The notes under the pieces: generated by a model | The model's database searches: none | What the model saw: only the letters and a program-made list of their open reading frames with translations | Told to the model about the DNA's origin: nothing | Shown here: one piece after another, positions 61,601 to 64,000 of the stretch | How positions within the stretch are numbered: the stretch's first letter is position 1 | Layout: the number at the start of each line of letters is the position of its first letter | Made by a program: the position numbers and the translations under genes | From: Pycnopodia helianthoides | Taxonomy: Eukaryota > Echinodermata > Asteroidea > Forcipulatida > Asteriidae | Direction: 5' to 3' | Length of the DNA: 64,000 bases | NCBI GenBank assembly: GCA_032158295.1 | Contig: CM063260.1 | Location: 5,527,501-5,591,500, forward strand

Positions 61601-62711
61601 TGGCGTAGAGTTTCCTTTTATTTGATACTCTATCAAATTTTAAACATTGCTCTATCGGACAGCGAAAGCAAATAGGTCTGTACATTCCAATGAGGGATTT
61701 TTGCGCCAGTCCAAAGGTCAAATCTAATGCTGTTTTTGATTGAGTATCATCAAAATTCAGGAATGAACTGAACGTTGTTTGTAGAAAAAATGTACAGACC
61801 TCATATTCGAAATGGGACGTCATCGAGCGTTTTTGGATTTTGACAAACATTTCACTTTGAAGAGTCAAGACTGAATGAGGAATTGCACTTAAATCCACAG
61901 CTTGCCAACTACGACTTCTTCCACGGGATGGAGGATAGATGCTGCAGCAAACTGAAGCACCACAAATTCCTACTGTACGAACCGATACGGCGCGATTCCA
62001 AGATACTGCTGGCCATGGTGACCCAAGAGCAGTCAAAGGGTTGGGAGAAGGAAGGGGTCGTAAAGTCCGAGCCCAAGGAAGATGGACAGGGCAAGATGAC
62101 GACAGAGAAGCTAAAGAACGGTGGGTTGGAGCAAGATTGCCGCTAACTTTTCATCACTATGCAATCTAAATCACGCATACATGGTCTATTTTTCACTCCA
62201 ATCCAATGCGTTTAATCGATCGGCTATTGAAATATTTCAATTCGAAATAATGTGGATATGGAAAAAGATGTCAGTTTTTATTCCCCAAAATTTGAACCCT
62301 GAGAAACGTTTCTCTCAGATTGTGTATTCCTATTAGGGATTATTCTTCATGCGTGGACATAACCACACCAGATTTTTGGCGATATCTCAAAAACGCTACC
62401 ACCTTTTGAAATGAAATTTTCACAGGTTAGTTTTATTGTGTACATCTACGTTTTCATAGGATTAAAACAATCGAACGGTTCCAAAAACCAAAGGTATACT
62501 TTGCCTTTAATAAAGATTCCGTCTTATTATGGGTCAATTATTTTGATTGTTGTAGATTCGGCCGCCAGCGTTCCCAACACCTTCAGTCCAGCTCTTAGTC
62601 TCGGCCAGTCAGGTGACATGCTATCCCATGATGTACACAGTGGGTTGCCAGGCAACAGCTGCACTGCTAGTCTACTCAGCATGGGCGACGGAGTACACGA
62701 AACCGTCAGAG
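52556..62711 (+). CDS. SMG8: SMG8, nonsense-mediated mRNA decay factor: 17 coding exons, 3' end beyond window
   Basis: SMG8 binds SMG9, and together they restrain the SMG1 kinase that phosphorylates UPF1 in nonsense-mediated decay. The order of conserved blocks is diagnostic: VCVVGVFGKS (G-fold start); ECYYDAEHKVLYLHLVSVYD; ARALLFMFSVCHIMMVVHP; FDVSYLQLFRALESLREKL; CTPRLLFICQQ; LLQHSLEDQIYRLLRKSRIL; CLFTVPGNQAFVYF; FLWDHISMVLDGKGFDEG; LDLDMRFSEA-RCNKVLPIA; GRQLCE...HHCIHK; ACNCGKTVTQRDDPF; NYDFFHGMEDRCCSKL; PALSLGQSGD. About 660 of roughly 990 residues are present; the C-terminal third is off the right edge. Exons 4, 10, 12, 13 and 14 (twice) carry single-base frame breaks, each restored by one base in or near a short run. 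Confidence 0.94.
52767..52881 (+). CDS. SMG8: SMG8 coding exon 2
   Basis: 115 bases, acceptor TTTTCACAG, donor GTACAG. Encodes VKAEYDDNVCVVGVFGKSHR, then GLMLNDVINGNTFQHIK. The VGVFGKS motif is the P-loop-like start of the SMG8 G-fold. Confidence 0.92.
53302..53461. mobile_element. CAGGCCTG-ended MITE, left end eroded
   Basis: Right end GAAATTCCAGGCCTG, with CTGGCCTTGCCCTCTCAAAG and CCATGGCCTCTGTTGCCCTG, as in 16917-17083. The left terminus is degraded to GCATGCCTTGAATG. It lies in SMG8 intron 2. Confidence 0.65.
53600..53641 (+). CDS. SMG8: SMG8 coding exon 3
   Basis: 42 bases, 14 codons (DQSGISQKDTDVET), acceptor TTTTTTGACAG, donor GTGAGT, phase 0 at both ends. A small linker exon in a region that is variable in the family. 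Confidence 0.75.
53845..54045. repeat. tRNA-derived SINE (family A) body, copy 5
   Basis: TCATCTAGCTCTAATGTTGG, then GTCTCCCTATTTTGTCAGTA, CAGAAGCCATTCAACCTG and CACCCAGTCGGTTTCCCC. The tRNA part is lost apart from its first bases. SMG8 intron 3. Confidence 0.75.
54175..54298 (+). CDS. SMG8: SMG8 coding exon 4, one extra base
   Basis: Acceptor TTGTACTAG, donor GTAAGT. The first half reads CNIECYYDAEHKVLYLHLVS and VYDTA. The second half reads correctly one frame on, LSRLCRQMQHNLSNA, matching the family's LL-R-x-C-R-A-L-Q segment. 124 bases minus one gives 41 codons and the right phase for exon 5. The extra base lies near 54241-54256. Confidence 0.85.
54338..54570. repeat. Dispersed repeat L, SMG8 intron 4
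   Basis: CTTGCTGTCTAACCATTCAA, GGTTTTGAATGATAGATAAA, then ATGCATGTACACAGTACACA. Matches 36685-36870 and the SMG8 introns further right. Confidence 0.65.
54729..54812 (+). CDS. SMG8: SMG8 coding exon 5
   Basis: 84 bases, 28 codons, phase 0 both ends. DCHAYWKDHSTSHARALLF, then MFSVCHIMM; donor GTAAGA. Strong match to the family's FWK...LLYLFSVCHI block. Confidence 0.94.
54862..55330 (+). repeat. tRNA-Leu-like SINE (family B), copy 4, split by a MITE
   Basis: Plus strand: GTGGCTGTGCAGTCAAGCAA, ACTCAAGCTTTGGTGTTTTC, GTGGTTTTGAGTCCAGG (tRNA part). After the inserted 54940-55134 element it resumes with CTTCAGATGGGACGTCAAGC, AAAAGAACCCAGTACACCTA and GAAGGGGTTTGCCCGGTGTC. A LINE-like tail follows to about 55450 (AAGCACTTTGAGATGCCCCC). 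SMG8 intron 5. Confidence 0.8.
54940..55134. mobile_element. GGGCCCAATT-ended MITE (family C), best copy
   Basis: Left GGGCCCAATTTCATAGAGCT then GCTTAAGCA. The right end is the exact mirror, GCTTAAGCAGCTCTATGAAA followed by TTGGGCCC. TIRs of about 29 bases, nearly perfect. Inserted in a family B SINE. Confidence 0.93.
55526..55593 (+). CDS. SMG8: SMG8 coding exon 6
   Basis: 68 bases, acceptor TTTTCAG, donor GTATGT. VVHPKNTFDVSYLQLFRALE, SL, plus two bases of Arg. Confidence 0.94.
55620..55818. mobile_element. Truncated TTAA MITE, right end
   Basis: The right half matches 13920-14007: CATGTAAGTTATGTGTAAAT, TCTTACCAATGTTGTATACA, CCCTTTAA. The left end is not preserved. It abuts another MITE at 55816, sharing its TTAA. 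Confidence 0.6.
55816..56213. mobile_element. TTAA-flanked MITE (CTGGACACTATTGGTAATT family), copy 2
   Basis: Left TTAAAGACACTAGACACCTT, right AGTGTCCAGTGCCTTTAA with TTAA on both sides. Close to 50950-51334 over the full length. It ends 45 bases before exon 7. Confidence 0.9.
56259..56370 (+). CDS. SMG8: SMG8 coding exon 7
   Basis: 112 bases, acceptor TTGTGTAG, donor GTAAGA. REKLIPTVTNLLKELQVSKE, then NNGRLCTPRLLFICQQ. Confidence 0.94.
56869..56934 (+). CDS. SMG8: SMG8 coding exon 8
   Basis: 66 bases, 22 codons, phase 0. TDMAEDELNSNASVSFLKSK YK; acceptor CATCTTCAG, donor GTAAGA. A variable linker in the family. Confidence 0.85.
56973..57400. repeat. Imperfect minisatellite in SMG8 intron 8
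   Basis: About a dozen degenerate units of 33-37 bases built on GACTTGAGACTTAGTTTGAG and CTTGACCTCAAA. Units diverge progressively to the right. The long open frame through it on the minus strand is a by-product of the repeat. Confidence 0.9.
57504..57592 (+). CDS. SMG8: SMG8 coding exon 9
   Basis: 89 bases, acceptor TTTTCTCCAG, donor GTAAGT. RWTPRKLLQHSLEDQIYRLL, RKSRILTNT. Matches the family's LQHALEDQIYRIFRKSRVL-like helix. Confidence 0.95.
57670..57890. repeat. tRNA-derived SINE (family A), copy 6, rearranged
   Basis: Left flank GGGTGGACAAAGAAAAAATA; body to the right TGTTGGCGGTCTCCCTATTT, GCCTATAGCCAGGGATCACG. The tRNA part has been replaced by a 40-base palindrome of its B-box half (57716-57755). 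SMG8 intron 9. Confidence 0.78.
57716..57755. repeat. 40-base palindrome within SINE
   Basis: GAATTTGAACCTGTGACCT, a CC spacer, then the exact reverse complement of the first 19 bases. The B box is present once on each strand. Confidence 0.95.
57953..58083 (+). CDS. SMG8: SMG8 coding exon 10, one base short
   Basis: Acceptor TTATCTTTTCAG, donor GTATGC. LSHCLFTVPGNQAFVYFLDQ, then VELLLSELNKNFPAFRK. The exon ends one base short for exon 11. Adding an A to the A4 run at 58079-58082 gives Lys-Arg-Phe-Gln-Val across the junction, like the family's RRYQV. Confidence 0.88.
58115..58190 (+). repeat. tRNA-like sequence (degenerate SINE head)
   Basis: TTGTTAAGACATCTGGCTCT, AGAGTTGCGGAGGGTG, then a good B box and T-arm (GGGTTCAAATCCCACC). 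The A box is poor and the acceptor stem does not close, so it is probably not a working tRNA gene. Confidence 0.55.
58205..58462. repeat. Dispersed repeat L, two tandem units, SMG8 intron 10
   Basis: Units share TTCACCATGAAATCATATTG, ATCATTCAAAACCTCAGTGG and CAGACAGTTAGAAGG. The second unit is more diverged. Confidence 0.7.
58507..58711 (+). CDS. SMG8: SMG8 coding exon 11
   Basis: Acceptor TTTCTTCAG, donor GTGAGT. FQVAARTVLSNTDPSTQFQI, then LEETSCSSDLRSFLWDHISM and LDGKGFDEGMGRG. The start at 58507 assumes the missing A in exon 10. Without it, acceptors at 58515 or 58521 would keep frame but lack a pyrimidine tract of their own. Confidence 0.88.
59014..59152 (+). CDS. SMG8: SMG8 coding exon 12, one base short
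   Basis: Acceptor TTGGTTAG, donor GTAAGT. PLSFNKWQDVSSKLYDFFMAD, then one frame over KVIGHFNAMTSALDLDMRFS. As written it hits TAG at 59093-59095. One more T at 59076-59077 restores 46 codons plus two bases, the phase exon 13 needs. Confidence 0.87.
59742..59830 (+). CDS. SMG8: SMG8 coding exon 13, one extra base
   Basis: Acceptor TTTTTGATGACAG, donor GTAAGT. RCNKVLPIATRTYQEG, then one frame on APSHYTSTVHASR, matching the family's YQSNLPHNYTMTVH-like segment. Dropping one G of the G4 run (59787-59790) restores frame and phase. Confidence 0.87.
59905..60094. repeat. TTAA MITE fragment, SMG8 intron 13
   Basis: GAAATGAGTAAAACAATCAG, CTTGTGACTCTGATGACCAA, then TTGACAATTACTAATGTGTC and TTAA. Shares the body of 21976-22295 and 40857-41116. 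The left end was not identified. Confidence 0.55.
60213..60356 (+). CDS. SMG8: SMG8 coding exon 14, two compensating frame breaks
   Basis: Acceptor TTACAG, donor GTAAGA, 144 bases, phase 0. The outer parts read LAQ and AFENTQSLQRVPLFWQSGRQ, LCEVVSFTGHHCIHK. Between them, the conserved QHARG motif appears only one frame over (LKGFQHARG). Removing one C near 60222 and adding one G near 60252 gives a continuous match. Confidence 0.88.
60410..60725. repeat. Dispersed repeat L, tandem units, SMG8 intron 14
   Basis: At least two well-conserved tandem units of about 115 bases: TTCACC..ATATCAT, CATTCAAAACCACAGTGGAT, GATATTGAATGGTCAGACAG, AGGAGGGTTG. A third, poorer unit precedes them. Confidence 0.85.
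61023..61253. mobile_element. TAGATAG-ended MITE (family H), copy 2
   Basis: Left TTATAGATAGGTTGC, right GAGAACTATCTATAA. Inner inverted blocks CGGCCATCGTTACGGGCA and TGCCCGTAAAGATGGC. CpG-rich core (GTGCAGCACGCGCGCATTTC). Matches 45979-46213 throughout. Confidence 0.87.
61314..61457 (+). CDS. SMG8: SMG8 coding exon 15
   Basis: 144 bases, 48 codons, phase 0. Acceptor TTCATCCCAG, donor GTGGTT (weak). LHLLLDSVSDPEREAIIPRM, then ACNCGKTVTQRDDPFTLK, the family's signature CxCG...RDDPF block. Confidence 0.94.
61901..62120 (+). CDS. SMG8: SMG8 coding exon 16
   Basis: 220 bases, acceptor TCCACAG, donor GTGGGT. LANYDFFHGMEDRCCSKLKH continues directly from RDDPF as in the family, then a charged Lys/Glu-rich low-conservation stretch (SEPKEDGQGKMTTEKLKN). 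Ends with one base of the next codon. Confidence 0.92.
62225..62510. mobile_element. TTAA MITE (GGCAAAGTATAC family), left-truncated, SMG8 intron 16
   Basis: Right end CCAAAGGTATACTTTGCCTTTAA. Body (GAAACGTTTCTCTCAGATTG, TATTAGGGATTATTCTTCAT) matches 49915-50223. About 90 bases of the left end are missing. Confidence 0.8.
62556..62711 (+). CDS. SMG8: SMG8 coding exon 17 (last in window)
   Basis: 156 bases, acceptor TTGTTGTAG, donor GTAAAT. DSAASVPNTFSPALSLGQSG, then HSGLPGNSCTASLLSMGDGV and HETVR plus one base. The ALSLGQS motif is conserved in the family. The coding sequence continues outside the window. Confidence 0.9.
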
Positions 62712-64000
62712 GTAAATGTTTTGAAACCTTCTGTAGTGTGAGTTGTGGACGGGTCAAAGGTTAGCAGGCACAAAATGTTCACTGACCTGAGGGAGAAATC
62801 GTCAATACAAAACTGTAAATACAAATCTTGACACTCTGTGGAGATTGTGTCCAAACTCGGACACAAAGTTCAGCTAAGCTAGCCTGCCAGAAAGTGCCTG
62901 CCAGTAAAATGTTGCTCTTTACAAAATAAGTATGTCGTTCTGAATAGCATAGAGCAGTGTAATGCACCCTTGGATCTTAATTATTTAATCCTTTGTGTGT
63001 AAAACGGCTGAAAAGTAAGCAACTCGAGAAGTAGGCTTTCAAGGTCTAATTTTATGCCATCATAAAAATTTATATTGTGGAAGTTTAATATTTAACCAAT
63101 GAAGTATGTTTTTTTTAGAGTCTCCTTAATGGCCATAAAAGAGGTGAATGGCCAACCTTATGGGGGGATTAGTTGTTGTTTTAGAATAAGATAATCCAGT
63201 AATCTCACAGAAAGGATTAAAGGATGTATAATAATTGCCGATCATGTTTTACAATGTACCCTGTTCAAAATGTTTAAATACCAAACAAACACAACTTGAG
63301 ACGGGGTGAATGTATAATTTGATGGAGGTTTGTGGTGACACGGTGTACAGTCAACTCTTGTTATAGCAAGGGCGCTGGGACTGGCAAACTAACCTCTTTA
63401 AAGGAACATCACAGAATTGGTTTTGCTCACAAAACAGTTGGTGGCAGTGTAAGCACTTTATGTAATCCACCATATACATAAACTGACAAACCTGTAGAAG
63501 TTTGAGATCGATCGGCCATCTGGGTCACGAGAAAATAGTGAAAAACCGATTACACATTTTTGCATGAAATCATATAGATTCAAGAAATGAATAAAACGCC
63601 CACTGAGCGATAAGTCCAATCGGAAAATTAGTTTATTCATTTCTCATCAAAAATGGCGTTTCAGACAGAAATATTTCAAGGGATGTTTTCTACTATCATC
63701 ATCATTAGACCGTGTAAGTTTTATGTAAATCTGTTATCAAAAAGTATATTTTACAAGTTTTTTTCTTACCAATTCTGTAATGTTCCTTTAAGAAAAAGGA
63801 ATGGTTTTATGAGCAGGCAAGATATTCTTCCTATTTCAGTCTGATTTTTTTTCTTACTTTTGCCGTTGGAAAAATTTGAAAATAACTGATTGCATGAGTT
63901 CCGCCATTGTACCTGATAAAATATTACTACTTTTTTTTCGAAGGACAAAAATAATATGCCTGTATAAGAGGACAGCAAAACAAAGAATTACAAAGTAGAA
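62712..64000 (+). other. SMG8: SMG8 intron 17 (continues past the edge)
   Basis: No further SMG8 exon was recognised. Contains one TTAA MITE (63398-63791). The remainder is AT-rich without recognisable features. Confidence 0.7.
63398..63791. mobile_element. TTAA-flanked MITE, long form of 21111-21442
   Basis: Left TTAAAGGAACATCACAGAAT, right ATTCTGTAATGTTCCTTTAA. Reversed, it matches 21111-21442 at high identity (GATGATGATAGTAGAAAACA, CCCTTGAAATATTTCTGTCT) and carries an extra internal block (CAAACCTGTAGAAGTTTGAG and CGGCCATCTGGGTCACGAG). Confidence 0.93.

Noticed and set aside
61590..62036. 148-codon minus-strand open frame
   Set aside because: Antisense to SMG8 exon 16 and flanking intron; no independent support.

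Overview
This window is nuclear DNA from a multicellular animal. It holds spliced genes with GT-AG introns, is roughly 60% AT, and is crowded with short inverted-repeat DNA elements, tRNA-derived SINEs and many CATGTA/TACATG-type palindromes. The gene content and the repeat types suggest a marine invertebrate deuterostome, most likely an echinoderm. The species call is inference. There are no bacterial operons, CRISPR arrays, rRNA genes or viral genes.

Four protein genes can be supported. (1) The 5' part of a calsyntenin gene on the minus strand (signal-peptide exon at 28122-28197, cadherin exons at 5705-6017 and 2917-3125); it runs off the left edge. (2) A complete LZIC gene on the minus strand (33586-38954, six coding exons, about 189 residues), encoding a coiled coil followed by an ICAT-like beta-catenin-interacting domain. 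(3) A complete four-transmembrane claudin/PMP22-like gene on the minus strand (47227-51635, four coding exons, about 201 residues). (4) The first 17 coding exons of SMG8, the nonsense-mediated-decay factor that controls the SMG1 kinase, on the plus strand (52556-62711); its last third or so lies beyond the right edge.

Layout: 1-2916 left flank, no exon recognised; 2917-28197 calsyntenin with a 22 kb first intron full of repeats; 28198-33585 intergenic; 33586-38954 LZIC; 38955-47226 repeat-rich intergenic DNA; 47227-51635 claudin-like gene; 51636-52555 short head-to-head promoter interval with a G14 tract and a C9 tract; 52556-62711 SMG8; 62712-64000 further SMG8 intron with a MITE. Calsyntenin and LZIC sit next to each other in the same order and orientation as CLSTN1 and LZIC on human chromosome 1p36, which looks like ancient microsynteny.

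Reading frames are broken by apparent single-base indels, mostly in short homopolymers, in three otherwise well-conserved genes: six in SMG8, one in LZIC, one in the claudin-like gene. Each restores both frame and splice phase if one base is added or removed. This looks like residual error of a long-read or pyrosequencing assembly rather than pseudogenes. Automated gene calls here will be fragmented.

The rest is mobile-element debris: a large group of non-autonomous elements flanked by TTAA (piggyBac-like by inference), several other MITE families with clear terminal inverted repeats, tRNA-derived SINEs, a LINE 3' fragment and several nested insertions. I found no novel multi-gene system; the most useful observations are the synteny, the frame breaks, the nested MITEs and a MITE ending ten bases from a calsyntenin splice donor.
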